NCBI RefSeq assembly: GCF_017114825.1
Contig: NZ_JADEVO010000025.1
Coordinates: forward strand, 24,743-88,742
Direction: 5' to 3'
DNA length: 64,000 bases
DNA from: Pseudomonas gregormendelii
GTDB taxonomy: Bacteria > Pseudomonadota > Gammaproteobacteria > Pseudomonadales > Pseudomonadaceae
Position numbers and translations under genes: made by a program. Each line of letters begins with the position of its first letter. Position 1 is the stretch's first letter. The notes under the pieces were generated by a model that searched no databases, had not been told where the DNA came from, and worked only from the letters and a program-made list of their open reading frames with translations. Positions 1 through 8,410 of the stretch are shown in pieces.

Positions 1-50
1 ATGACGCCATCGACCGTTTTGTCGATGCCCTGGATTCGAAGTCTGTATGA
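1..50 (+). CDS. tssL: 3' end of a T6SS gene, probably tssL (DotU/IcmH)
   Basis: Only the last 15 codons are present (ending DALDSKSV) before a TGA at 48-50. The stop overlaps the tssM start codon as ATGA, which implies translational coupling. The tail is too short to identify by sequence. The name rests on the usual tssL-tssM order in T6SS operons, where TssL is the inner-membrane partner of TssM in the membrane complex. It could be another tss gene. Confidence 0.45.
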   Translation, partial: DAIDRFVDALDSKSV

Positions 51-2542
51 ACAAGATCAAGTATTACTTCCTGCGGTATCAACCCTACATTCTGGGGATC
101 GCCTTCTTCCTCTCGATCTTCGTGGTCTGGGGCATCGGCCGGGCGTTGGACTTCAGCTCGCTGAACAGCTTGCTGACCGGCATTGGCGTGTTCCTGCTGC
201 TGGCGTGCGGCTACGTGCTGCTGCTCTATCGCGGGGTGTCGCGGCATCACAACCTTGAAGGGCTGCTGCGCGATGACGCCGACCAGGCCGTGTTGAACGC
301 CAGCCCGGGGGATCGCGAGGAAGTCAGCCTGCTGCGCGAACGCCTGCTGCAAAGCATCGAGCGCCTGCACAACAACAAGCCCCGGGGCAGCAACCCCAAA
401 GACGCGTTGTACGCCCTGCCCTGGTACCTGGTGATCGGCCAGCCAGCGGCCGGCAAGAGCACCATGCTCTATCAGTCGGGCTTGAACTTCCCCTACGCCG
501 AACGCGAAGGCGCCCGGGTCGCCGGCTTGGGTGGCACGCGCAATTGCGACTGGTTTTTCAGCTCCGAAGCCGTGCTGCTGGACACCGCCGGACGCTACAT
601 GAACAACCAGGAAGAAGCCGGCAAGTGGCGCGCTTTCCTGCAACTGCTGCGTCAGCATCGCCAGCGCCGGCCGCTCAACGGCTTGATCGTCACCGTGAGC
701 ATCCACGACATCCTGCAAGCGTCCCTCGACGACCAGGAACGCATCGCCAAGCGCCTGCGCGAACGCATCCAGGAAACCCACGCGCTGCTGGAAGTGCGCC
801 TGCCGGTGTACCTGGTGTTCACCAAGTGCGACCTTGTGCCGGGTTTTGCGCCCTTCTACCGCCAGCTGGATGAAGCGGCCCGCGGCGAGGTGATGGGCAA
901 GACCTTTGCCCACAAGGGCTATGAACAGGCGGACTGGGGTCGGCAATTTGGCGTGGCGATGGACGAGCTGGTTGCCTACTGGCAGCAGGTGGCGAGCCGG
1001 CAACTGGTGACCCAGGACATTCAGATCACCCGCCAGGATTCAGCGGTGTACCGCTTCCCGCTGGAACTGGCGGCGCTGAAACCGCGCCTGCAATTGTTCG
1101 TCGATGCGCTGTTGCGCGCCAACCCTTACCAGAAGGCCGAACTGCTGCGCGGCTTCTATTTCACCAGCGCCCTGGACGCCGACCAGCCGGAGCTGGGGGG
1201 CCACGCCCGCCAGGTCACCGAGCGCTTCTCCCTGGAGAACGACCAGGCGAGCGTCGGCGGTGACGCGCAACCGCGCCCGCTGTTTATCAATAGCCTGTTC
1301 CGCAAAGTGATCATTCCGGACCAGCATCTGGTGGCGCTGTATACCACCAACCATCGTGAACGCCGGCGCAAAGCGGCGTGGATCGGTTGCGCCGGTGTGC
1401 TGGCGATGCTGCTGTGCGGCCTGCTGGGCTGGTCTTACGTGAACAACCGCAACACCGTGCAGAGCATCTCGACGGAACTGGCCCAGGAGGCGTCCGCTGA
1501 CGCGGCGGCGACAGGCCAATACACCGAGTGGCAAACCCTGGACCGCATGCGCTTCTGGACCGCTCACTACTACGCCCGGCATCACCAGGACGGTGTGCCG
1601 CTGCGCATGCGCCTGGGGTTGTACCAGGGCTACAAAGTCGAGCCGCTGCTGCGCAGCGAGTATTTCAGCCGCCTGGAAAGCGTGATGCTCAAGCCAACAG
1701 CGGACAACCTGACCCGATCGCTGTACCTGCTGACCACCCTCAAGGTGTATCAACGCAACACTCAGCAGCTGTTACCCGTGACCGGCGTCGACAGCGTAGA
1801 ACCCAAGGCCCTGCCCAACGACAACCGCGCGCAGTCCATCGCCGCCTTCGGCAAGACCACCCTGGACACCTACGTGATGCTCTCCCGGGCCCAGCGCGAG
1901 AAGGCTGACCCGGCGTTCCTCAAGGCGAAAATCCCGGACTACTGGTACCCGGCGATTGCCCGCCAGACCGGCCAGACTATCGGTGCCGCCAACGGTGATC
2001 CGGGGGCCAATCAGGACTACGAGTACGCCAGCCGGCAGATCAATTTCTACAGCGACCAGATCCACGAGCAGGACGTGCCGCGCATTCTCGACAACGCGTT
2101 CCTCACCTCCAGTTCGCGCAACTACATCAACAGCCTGCTGAGCCAGTCGCTGCGCTCGATTGAGACCATCACCCTGGAGTCGGACACCCTGTTCGCCTTT
2201 GGCCGCGCGGACTTCCAGAGCCTGAAAACCGCAGGGCAAAGCCAGCTCAGCGCCATCGCCGGCAAGCTGCTCAACACCCCGGACATCGGCAAGATCATCA
2301 TCGCCGGTCACGCCGACCAACTGGGCGACCTGCAGGGCAACTTGCAGGTGTCCAGGCAACGCGCGCAGACCATCAAGACCTATCTGGTGGGCAAAGGTGT
2401 CCCCGGCGAGCTGGTCGAAGCCGTCGGCGAAGGCAGCACCAAGCCTCTGGTCAAGTGCGACATGACACAACCCCGGGCGCAGCTGATTCAGTGCCTGGAG
2501 CCTAACCGCCGGGTGGAAATCGAAGTGCGGGCGATCAACTGA
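47..2542 (+). CDS. tssM: T6SS membrane complex protein TssM (IcmF/VasK) with C-terminal OmpA-like domain
   Basis: TssM spans the inner membrane and, with TssL and TssJ, anchors the T6SS baseplate. The 831-residue protein has two N-terminal membrane segments (about 12-32 and 43-62), a cytoplasmic NTPase-like domain with a Walker A motif GQPAAGKST at about 131-139, and a third membrane segment at about 443-465. The periplasmic region ends in an OmpA-type peptidoglycan-binding domain (about 714-831, with GHADQLG and the final NRRVEIEV). Canonical TssM proteins are about 1100-1300 residues and lack this domain, so much of the usual periplasmic part is replaced. ATG 47 overlaps the preceding stop. 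A GC-rich hairpin (arms 2572-2578 and 2597-2603) follows the stop. Confidence 0.88.
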   Translation: MNKIKYYFLRYQPYILGIAFFLSIFVVWGIGRALDFSSLNSLLTGIGVFLLLACGYVLLLYRGVSRHHNLEGLLRDDADQAVLNASPGDREEVSLLRERLLQSIERLHNNKPRGSNPKDALYALPWYLVIGQPAAGKSTMLYQSGLNFPYAEREGARVAGLGGTRNCDWFFSSEAVLLDTAGRYMNNQEEAGKWRAFLQLLRQHRQRRPLNGLIVTVSIHDILQASLDDQERIAKRLRERIQETHALLEVRLPVYLVFTKCDLVPGFAPFYRQLDEAARGEVMGKTFAHKGYEQADWGRQFGVAMDELVAYWQQVASRQLVTQDIQITRQDSAVYRFPLELAALKPRLQLFVDALLRANPYQKAELLRGFYFTSALDADQPELGGHARQVTERFSLENDQASVGGDAQPRPLFINSLFRKVIIPDQHLVALYTTNHRERRRKAAWIGCAGVLAMLLCGLLGWSYVNNRNTVQSISTELAQEASADAAATGQYTEWQTLDRMRFWTAHYYARHHQDGVPLRMRLGLYQGYKVEPLLRSEYFSRLESVMLKPTADNLTRSLYLLTTLKVYQRNTQQLLPVTGVDSVEPKALPNDNRAQSIAAFGKTTLDTYVMLSRAQREKADPAFLKAKIPDYWYPAIARQTGQTIGAANGDPGANQDYEYASRQINFYSDQIHEQDVPRILDNAFLTSSSRNYINSLLSQSLRSIETITLESDTLFAFGRADFQSLKTAGQSQLSAIAGKLLNTPDIGKIIIAGHADQLGDLQGNLQVSRQRAQTIKTYLVGKGVPGELVEAVGEGSTKPLVKCDMTQPRAQLIQCLEPNRRVEIEVRAIN

Positions 2543-2704
2543 ACGCGCGCCACCAGAGCAAGAAAAATCGCTGCCCGGGTCGACTCGATACACGAGCCGG
2601 GCAACGGTAAGACACCTCTCTTGAGCGTATTCAAAGAGGTTAAAACGAAGGGCTGTCGACTGCTCGCAGCGGCACCTTTAAATGAAGGTAAGGAGAAATT
2701 AGAA

Positions 2705-3223
2705 ATGGCATTTGACGCATACATCCAGATCGAAGGCATTCCAGGCGAAGTACTGGACGAAAAGCACAAAGATTGGATCGAAGTGCTGGGCTATGAGTTT
2801 GGCGCGACCCAGGCCACCTCCGCGACGGCAAGTTCTTCGGGCGGTGCTTCTTCGGAACGCGTGGTGTTGAGCAACTTCACCATCCGCAAAGCTGCCGATA
2901 AAGCCACTGCCAAGCTGTTTGAAGCGTGCTGCAAAGGCACCCACATTGCCAAGATCCAGCTGAACGTGAACCGTGCCGGTGGCGACAAGGTGACCTATCT
3001 GACCTACAACCTCGAAGAAGTAGTCGTGGCCTCCGTCAATACCGTTGCCGGCGGTAGCAAGGGCGGCAAGGACGAAGCGGAAAGCGATCTGCCTGTCGAA
3101 GAAATCAGCTTCAACTTCGCGCGCATCAAGACCACTTACACCCAGCAGAGCCGTGCCGATGGCCAGGGCGGCGGCAACGTCACCGGCGGTTGGGACCGCA
3201 CCGCGAACAAGGTGTTCGCTTAA
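2705..3223 (+). CDS. hcp: T6SS tube protein Hcp
   Basis: Hcp hexamers stack into the inner tube of the T6SS, are secreted, and carry some effectors. The 172-residue product starts MAFDAYIQIEGIPGEV and has the family's usual length and beta-rich pattern, ending GGWDRTANKVFA. An open frame extends upstream to about 2621, but ATG 2705 is preceded by AGGAG at 2691-2695 with 9-nt spacing, and homology begins there, so I chose it. It lies 162 bp after tssM with a GC hairpin between, and is followed by two hairpins, suggesting separate expression of this abundant component. Confidence 0.95.
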   Translation: MAFDAYIQIEGIPGEVLDEKHKDWIEVLGYEFGATQATSATASSSGGASSERVVLSNFTIRKAADKATAKLFEACCKGTHIAKIQLNVNRAGGDKVTYLTYNLEEVVVASVNTVAGGSKGGKDEAESDLPVEEISFNFARIKTTYTQQSRADGQGGGNVTGGWDRTANKVFA

Positions 3224-3236
3224 GTCTGCAGCGTTA

Positions 3237-3299
3237 GCGGGCCGTGCGAGCGGCCCGCCTTAAGCACTGCGCCCGTGGTCCGGGCGCGGTGTTCTTTTA
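3237..3299 (+). terminator. Two consecutive hairpins after hcp, second terminator-like
   Basis: The first hairpin pairs GCGGGCCG (3237-3244) with CGGCCCGC (3251-3258). The second pairs GCGCCCG (3269-3275) with CGGGCGC (3281-3287) and is followed by GGTGTTCTTTTAT. The second resembles an intrinsic terminator with a short spacer before the T run. It sits between hcp and tssA and could partly stop transcription, keeping hcp mRNA high relative to tssA. Confidence 0.6.
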
Positions 3300-3317
3300 T
3301 CCTGATCAGAGTTGCCT

Positions 3318-4406
3318 ATGTCTGAATTTCTCAACGACCTTTCCCTGGCCGAACTGACAGCGCCCATCAATGAGGGGAGCGGTGAAGACCTGAGCTTTTC
3401 CACCTTGTTTGACCAGGTGAAAGAAGCGCGTCGAGCAGACCCCGATTATCTCACCCAGGGTGATTGGCAAACCGACCTCAAATCTTCGGATTGGGACCTG
3501 ACCATCACCTTGGCCGCACAGGGCCTGGCTCGCCAGAGCAAGGACCTGATGCTGGTCGCCTGGCTTAATGAAGGCCTGGCGCACAAATACCATTTTGTCG
3601 GTATCACCTTTGGCCTGACGCTGGCCGAGCGCATCCTGGATACGTTCTGGGCAGACCTGTTCCCATCGCTGGAAGACGGCCTCGATGAACGCGCCGCACG
3701 TCTGGCGTGGTTAAAAGCCTCGCTGGCGGACGTCGTCGGCGGTTTGCCGATCACCCAGGGCCAGCAGTTCGGCCTGCTGCGTTACGACGAATCCCGGCAC
3801 ATCGAAAACCTCGCGCTGCAAAATCCCCAGGCCATGCGTGCCGCGATTGACGAAGGCAAGATCAACGCCGAGGTGTTCCAGCGTTCGGTGGTACTGACCG
3901 ACTCCGACCACCTGCGCCTCAAGGCCGGCGAAATCGCCGCCAGCCTGCGCGCTTGCCAGCAGCTGCAGAGCACCGCGGACCGCCTGTTTGGCGCGGATGC
4001 CCCGAGTTTCGCCGCGCTGACGGACGTACTGACCCGTGCCGGGCAACTGGCCGAGAAACTGCTCAAGGACCGCGGCATCGAGCTGCACCCCGCCCCCGTT
4101 GCGCCCGTCCAGCCAAGCGTTGTCGACCAACCCGCAGGTGCCGCCATGACCCAGACCCAGCCAGATCCCTCATCCATCCCCCTGCGCACCACCCCCCTGA
4201 CCCGCGACGAGGCCTTCACCCAACTGGCGGGCATCGCCCAGTTCTTCAAACAGACCGAACCGCAAAGCCCGGTGCCGTACCTGATCGAACGCGCGATCAA
4301 ATGGGGCAACATGCCGCTTGAGGGCTGGCTGAATGATGTGATCAAGGACAGCAACGTCGTGGACAGCATCCGTGATGTGCTGGGGACGAAGGAATCGAAA
4401 GGCTGA
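3318..4406 (+). CDS. tssA: T6SS protein TssA (ImpA N-terminal family)
   Basis: TssA helps baseplate and sheath assembly. The 362-residue protein has the N-terminal ImpA_N region (about 5-140, including the SWDL-like stretch and LTLAERILDTFWADLFP), a variable middle, and a C-terminal region with PLTRDEAFTQLAGIAQFFKQ and SPVPYLIERAIKWG as in short TssA1-type proteins. I chose ATG 3318. A TTG six bases upstream is in frame but gives two odd extra residues. It is the last gene of the T6SS block and is followed by a tandem repeat. Confidence 0.9.
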   Translation: MSEFLNDLSLAELTAPINEGSGEDLSFSTLFDQVKEARRADPDYLTQGDWQTDLKSSDWDLTITLAAQGLARQSKDLMLVAWLNEGLAHKYHFVGITFGLTLAERILDTFWADLFPSLEDGLDERAARLAWLKASLADVVGGLPITQGQQFGLLRYDESRHIENLALQNPQAMRAAIDEGKINAEVFQRSVVLTDSDHLRLKAGEIAASLRACQQLQSTADRLFGADAPSFAALTDVLTRAGQLAEKLLKDRGIELHPAPVAPVQPSVVDQPAGAAMTQTQPDPSSIPLRTTPLTRDEAFTQLAGIAQFFKQTEPQSPVPYLIERAIKWGNMPLEGWLNDVIKDSNVVDSIRDVLGTKESKG

Positions 4407-4421
4407 CAGCCGCGATCAACT

Positions 4422-4516
4422 GTAGGAGCTGCGTAGGAGCTGCGTAGGAGCTGCGTAGGAGCTGCGTAGGAGCTGCGTAGGAGCTGCGTAGGAGCTGCGT
4501 AGGAGCTTGCTCCTAC
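4422..4516 (+). repeat. Seven tandem 11-bp GTAGGAGCTGC units ending in a REP-like hairpin
   Basis: Units start at 4422, 4433, 4444, 4455, 4466, 4477 and 4488 and are identical. A final partial copy at 4499 reads GTAGGAGC TT GCTCCTAC, a perfect 8-bp stem with a 2-nt loop (4499-4516). The unit is the outer end of the GTAGGAGC repeat family seen at 8440, 15360 and 62312. The array therefore looks like slippage expansion of one arm, just after tssA. Confidence 0.95.
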
Positions 4517-4618
4517 CATGAATGCTGAAGCATCCCCCCGCAAATTCCTGCACCACCGAAAAGAAAGGGAACTGGCGATAAGCCATTAGAGTCGTAATGG
4601 CTTCGCCTGGAGAATCGG

Positions 4619-4846
4619 ATGCGCCCCCTGCATTTTCAAATCACTTACCGCTTGAACGACGCTCGACAGGTCTTTGTCCAGCCCGATTCACACATGACCG
4701 ATGCCGATGCCTGGTATTACGCCTGCCTGCACGCGGGTGTCGGCTTGGCCTATGGCGAGGATCCGGCGCAACAGGGTCTGGCTGAACTGCGGGCGCAGGC
4801 GCAAAAATGCGGGTTGACCGACGTCAGGTGGGAGGCGCTGCCGTGA
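4619..4846 (+). CDS. Small conserved hypothetical protein (DUF6555-like)
   Basis: A 75-residue soluble protein containing DADAWYYACLHAGVG and ending GLTDVRWEALP. This pattern of aromatic and helical residues resembles the short Pseudomonas proteins grouped as DUF6555, recalled from memory. ATG 4619 follows GGAG at 4609-4612. It stands alone between the tssA repeat and a terminator that faces the other way. No function is known. Confidence 0.7.
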   Translation: MRPLHFQITYRLNDARQVFVQPDSHMTDADAWYYACLHAGVGLAYGEDPAQQGLAELRAQAQKCGLTDVRWEALP

Positions 4847-4876
4847 CAGTGACAGCGGCGCGGATAAATCCCGGGC

Positions 4877-4912
4877 AAAAAAAAATCCCAGGCAGCTGAT
4901 GGACGCCTGGGA
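4877..4912 (-). terminator. Intrinsic terminator for the puu operon
   Basis: TCCCAGGC (4886-4893) pairs perfectly with GCCTGGGA (4905-4912). Read on the minus strand, the stem is followed by nine T residues (4885-4877). It lies about 140 bp past the end of the minus-strand glutamine-synthetase-like gene and is the first terminator downstream of it. The intervening AT-rich stretch 4913-5052 has no convincing ORF. Confidence 0.8.
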
Positions 4913-5052
4913 CTTAAAAATGCATAAACCGTGGTGGTGAACGCGGGGCGAATATTACTTAATATTTCCCACTGTAACAAGATGTTTTAATTAACCATAA
5001 AGTTACTAAGGTTTCTAAGCCATTATATATCCACATGTTTTTTAAGGATGCG

Positions 5053-6402
5053 TTACATGAACCAGCGATATTCCCGCGCGCTGATTTCGTTCATGAATGC
5101 CAAATGATCCTGCCGTTTGTTCTCGCAATACACATCGACAAACTCCGCCCCCAAGCCTTCGCGAACTGAGGCGTGGCCTTGCATGGCCTGCACGGCTTCG
5201 AGCATTTGCGTGGGGAAATCAATGCCGCTGGTGCGATCTTCGTTTAACGCAGGTATCGGTTCGCGGCCGGCTTCCAGACCTTGTTCCAGACCGATCAGAA
5301 TCGCCGCCAGCACCAGGTACGGGTTGGCATCTGCGCCGGCCAGGCGATGTTCGACCCGCAGGTTCCTCGCATCCGAATCCGGCACCCGCAGGCAGGCGTC
5401 GCGGTCTTCATAGCCCCAGCTGGCGTGGGTGGCGGTGTTCACCGTGCCACTGAGGCGGCGCATGGCGTTGTGGTTCGGGGCGAAGATCGGCATGCAGTGC
5501 GGCAGCACTTCCAGGCACCCGGCGACGGCATGGCGCAAGGGTTGCTGGTTGTTGGCTGCCAGCAGGTTGTTGCCGGCCTCGTCGTAGAGGCTGACGTGCA
5601 CGTGCATGCCGCTGCCGGGGTGCTGCACGTAGGGTTTGGCCATGAAGCTGGCGCGGTAGTTGTGCTTGAGGGCCACGCCCCGGGTGCTGCGACAGAACAG
5701 GGCCGCCCAGTCCGCGGCGCGCAATCCATCATCAAGGTGACCGAAGTTGATCTCGAACTGACCGGGGCCCAACTCGGCCGTGATCACAGTGGTTTCGATA
5801 CCCTGCTCCCGCGCAGTTTCGACCATGTCATCCAGCACCGTGGAGAAACGCGACAAGCGCTCGATGTGCATGTTCGGCTGGTCATCCGCATCATCGCTAA
5901 GCGGGTCCCGGGCGAACTGCGGCAGGCCGTCGCGCAGTTGACGATCAAACAGATAGAACTCCAGTTCGAAGGCAACCACCGGAAAAATGCCTTTGCCCTT
6001 GAGCCGTTGCAGCACCTGCGCCAGGACCTCGCGAGGCTCGAATTCGATCGGCTTGGCGGTGCCATCGGAGGTAATCAGCATCTGCCCCAAAGGTTGCTTT
6101 TCCCAGTTCACCAGCTTCAGCGTACCGGGCACGAGGCGGCGGGTGGCATCCGGGTCGCCATCGTTGAAGCAGTAGTCACCGATCTTGAACAGGCCGCCCT
6201 GAGTGCCCAGCAGCACGCAGTTCTGCGGCAGTTTGAGAACGCTTCCGGCCGCGACCTTTTCGAGCATCTCGATCGGGTAGCGCTTGCCATAGAAGTGCCC
6301 GGGGATATCCAGGGCGATCAGGTCGACATAGCGAACGTCCGGAAAGCGCTGACGAAACGCACGTACTTCAGCAACCAGATCAGAGCAGACAGCATCCATC
6401 AT
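5053..6402 (-). CDS. puuA: Glutamine-synthetase-family protein, probable gamma-glutamylputrescine synthetase
   Basis: Likely ligates glutamate to putrescine or a related polyamine using ATP, the first step of the gamma-glutamyl pathway. The 449-residue protein has the GS fold: FELEFYL, the ELGPGQFEIN segment, HPGSGMHVHVSLYD, and NPYLVLAAILIGLEQGLE near the C-terminus. The open frame extends to 6540, but ATG 6402 follows AAGGAACACA and lies 19 bp after the regulator's stop, so I start there (a second ATG is at 6399). It is last in a puuB-puuR-puuA-like operon. The precise amine substrate cannot be read from sequence. Confidence 0.85.
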   Translation of the reverse strand: MMDAVCSDLVAEVRAFRQRFPDVRYVDLIALDIPGHFYGKRYPIEMLEKVAAGSVLKLPQNCVLLGTQGGLFKIGDYCFNDGDPDATRRLVPGTLKLVNWEKQPLGQMLITSDGTAKPIEFEPREVLAQVLQRLKGKGIFPVVAFELEFYLFDRQLRDGLPQFARDPLSDDADDQPNMHIERLSRFSTVLDDMVETAREQGIETTVITAELGPGQFEINFGHLDDGLRAADWAALFCRSTRGVALKHNYRASFMAKPYVQHPGSGMHVHVSLYDEAGNNLLAANNQQPLRHAVAGCLEVLPHCMPIFAPNHNAMRRLSGTVNTATHASWGYEDRDACLRVPDSDARNLRVEHRLAGADANPYLVLAAILIGLEQGLEAGREPIPALNEDRTSGIDFPTQMLEAVQAMQGHASVREGLGAEFVDVYCENKRQDHLAFMNEISAREYRWFM

Positions 6403-6421
6403 TGTGTTCCTTGTTGTTTTA

Positions 6422-6976
6422 TCAGGTGTAGACCCAGAGCACGCGGGTAAGCCGGTCACCAAGATTGCCGTAGCGACAATGGGTGTGACTGGCCAGTTGA
6501 AAGCTGTCGCCGGTTCGCAGCGTGACGGGCTGGGCGTCATCGAGCCACAACGTCAGCTCGCCTTCGAGCACGTAGCCGCCCTGCTCCGAGCTGTCGTTCA
6601 TATGCCGGTCGCCACTGCTTGCCCCTGGTTCCAGGCGGCTTTCGAGCATCGAGAACGAGGCGCGCATTTTTGGCGAGACCAGGATGTCGGTGATGCCATC
6701 GGCGTAGTACAGGGTGCGGCGCTCGTCCGGGCGGGTGACCCACGGCAGCGCCATGGGTTTGGGCAGGCTGTAGAAGTAGGTGGTGGGCACGCCGAGGGTT
6801 TCGCTGATGGCCGTCAGGTCTGCCACTGTCGGCCGGGACAACCCACGCTCGACCTGGGAGAGAAAACCCACCGAGCGGCCGATTTTGTCCGCCAGCTCCT
6901 TGAGCGTGTACTTTTTGTGTTTGCGCAAGTCCTGGATCAGGATCGCCAGCGCCGATATTTCTTCTTGCATGTCCAT
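6422..6976 (-). CDS. puuR: XRE-family regulator with C-terminal cupin, PuuR-like
   Basis: A 184-residue cytoplasmic repressor-type protein. The N-terminal helix-turn-helix (about 10-65, TLKELADKIGRSVGFLSQVERG) is followed by a cupin domain (about 105-180, SSEQGGYVLEGELTLWLDD). This architecture is shared by PuuR and related polyamine regulators, in which the cupin senses the ligand. ATG 6976 (MDMQEE) follows a GGAG-type site. The gene lies between puuB (25 bp) and puuA (19 bp), so the operon encodes its own probable regulator, and the palindrome at 8300-8327 is its likely target. Confidence 0.85.
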   Translation of the reverse strand: MDMQEEISALAILIQDLRKHKKYTLKELADKIGRSVGFLSQVERGLSRPTVADLTAISETLGVPTTYFYSLPKPMALPWVTRPDERRTLYYADGITDILVSPKMRASFSMLESRLEPGASSGDRHMNDSSEQGGYVLEGELTLWLDDAQPVTLRTGDSFQLASHTHCRYGNLGDRLTRVLWVYT

Positions 6977-7001
6977 CAGAAGGCTCCGGAAATTGTGCGG
7001 T

Positions 7002-8291
7002 TCACAGACTGTCGCGCAGTCGATACCAGGCCTTGCCCACGGCTTCGAGCGGCGCGGCCAGGTACTTGCCGCCGGGAAAACGCTCGTTGACCAGCCCTTG
7101 GTACAGCGCAAGGTCATCCGGCTGGCCGAGTATCGCGTCGGACACCGCGCGGGCCCCGGCCAGTGTCGGCAGCACGCCGTGGCCGGAGTAGCCCTGCAGC
7201 CAGTAAAGGTCACCCCGACGACCAATGTCGGGCGTGCGCTTGAGGGTCAGATCGATGTGCCCGCCCCAGGCGTATTCCAGGTCCACGCCTTTGAGTTGGG
7301 GAAACACCCGCTCCAGAAACGGCCGGGTCGCGGCGCCGATGTCCTTGGGCATGCCCCCCAGGTAAGTGCAGCCGCCGCCGAACAGCAGGCGGTGATCCGG
7401 CGTGCGCCGAAAGTAATCGAGCACGAATTGATTGTCGGTCACGCACACATTGCGCGGCAGCAGTGCAATCGCCTGCTGCTCTGCCAGCGGTGCGGTTGCG
7501 ACCTGATAGGTGCCGACCGGCAGTACGCAACTCGACAGTTGCGGGTCCAGTTGATCCAGGTACGCATTGCACGCCAGCACCAGTACATCGGCGCGAATGC
7601 GCCCACGCTCGGTGGTGACCACATACCCGCCGCGTTCCTGGCGATAATCCAGCGCCTTGCTCTGTTCATGGATACGGCCGCCGGCTCGCTCGATGGCGGC
7701 GGCCAGGCCGAGTGCCAGTTTCAGCGGGTTGAGGTGCCCGCCTTCGGGGTCGAACAGCCCGGCCTGGTAACGGTCACTCGCCACCCAGTTCGGCAACTCC
7801 GCCCGGGGAATGAACTGCAAGGCGTCGTGGCCCCACTTGTGGCTGGCCTCGTGTTGCCACTGCGTGAGCAGGCTGACCCGTCGCGGCATCACTGAGGTCC
7901 AGAGATGGCCGGGGCGGTAATCGCAGTCGAAATAATGCCGCCCGGGCAGGTCCCGCAGTTCCCTCGCCGCCCAGCGCATGCTGTCCCACAGACGCCGCGC
8001 GCGCTCGTACCCCAAAGCGGCCTCCAGCGGCGGCATGTCGCAAGACCAGCCAAGAATGGCCTGCCCGCCATTGCGCCCGGACGCCGCCCACGCCACCCGA
8101 CTGGCTTCCAGCAACGTCACGCGTTTGCCGGCGAGCGCCAGGCGCAAGGCCGTGTGCAACCCGCTGAACCCCGCCCCGATGATCAGCACCTCGGTGTCCT
8201 GCTCGCCCACCAGCGGGTCGCGCTCTACCAGCCGATCGGCGCAGGTGTGGGCGTAATAGCTGGGGACATGCTGGGGGGATTGGTGAAACAT
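7002..8291 (-). CDS. puuB: FAD-dependent oxidoreductase, probable gamma-glutamylputrescine oxidase
   Basis: Predicted to oxidise the gamma-glutamylated polyamine to its aldehyde, releasing ammonia and hydrogen peroxide. The 429-residue DAO-family protein has a Rossmann FAD motif (IIGAGFSG, about 36-43), LLEASRVAWAASGRNGGQ, DCDYRPG, a GGH segment, FPQLKGV and a C-terminal QGYSGHGV. These are shared along the length with Escherichia coli PuuB (426 residues, recalled). It is the first gene of the operon, and its upstream region carries a strong palindrome. Confidence 0.87.
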   Translation of the reverse strand: MFHQSPQHVPSYYAHTCADRLVERDPLVGEQDTEVLIIGAGFSGLHTALRLALAGKRVTLLEASRVAWAASGRNGGQAILGWSCDMPPLEAALGYERARRLWDSMRWAARELRDLPGRHYFDCDYRPGHLWTSVMPRRVSLLTQWQHEASHKWGHDALQFIPRAELPNWVASDRYQAGLFDPEGGHLNPLKLALGLAAAIERAGGRIHEQSKALDYRQERGGYVVTTERGRIRADVLVLACNAYLDQLDPQLSSCVLPVGTYQVATAPLAEQQAIALLPRNVCVTDNQFVLDYFRRTPDHRLLFGGGCTYLGGMPKDIGAATRPFLERVFPQLKGVDLEYAWGGHIDLTLKRTPDIGRRGDLYWLQGYSGHGVLPTLAGARAVSDAILGQPDDLALYQGLVNERFPGGKYLAAPLEAVGKAWYRLRDSL

Positions 8292-8299
8292 GCGGGCCT

Positions 8300-8334
8300 C
8301 ATGAAATTTTATTATTTAAATTTCATGAAAATTT
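8300..8334. promoter_or_regulatory. Candidate operator of the puu operon: 10-bp inverted repeat plus third half site
   Basis: CATGAAATTT (8300-8309) and AAATTTCATG (8318-8327) form a perfect inverted repeat with an 8-nt AT spacer. A third, slightly altered half site CATGAAAATTT follows at 8324-8334. The repeat begins 9 bp upstream of the puuB start. Its symmetry suits a dimeric HTH regulator, and the cupin regulator in the same operon is the obvious candidate. Confidence 0.65.
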
Positions 8335-8410
8335 ACACAGATTATTTCACATAGGCAAGTGTTCATCCCTGGGGCCGACGTGCGCCTACGTCGTGCCGTG
8401 AGTCGTCATA

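Noticed and set aside
1040..2593. Long minus-strand frames opposite tssM (237 and 273 codons)
   Set aside because: Shadow frames produced by high GC codon bias of the real plus-strand gene; composition is Gln/Ala/Val/His-rich with no domain.
5281..6450. 389-codon plus-strand frame opposite puuA
   Set aside because: Antisense shadow of a gene with clear glutamine-synthetase homology.
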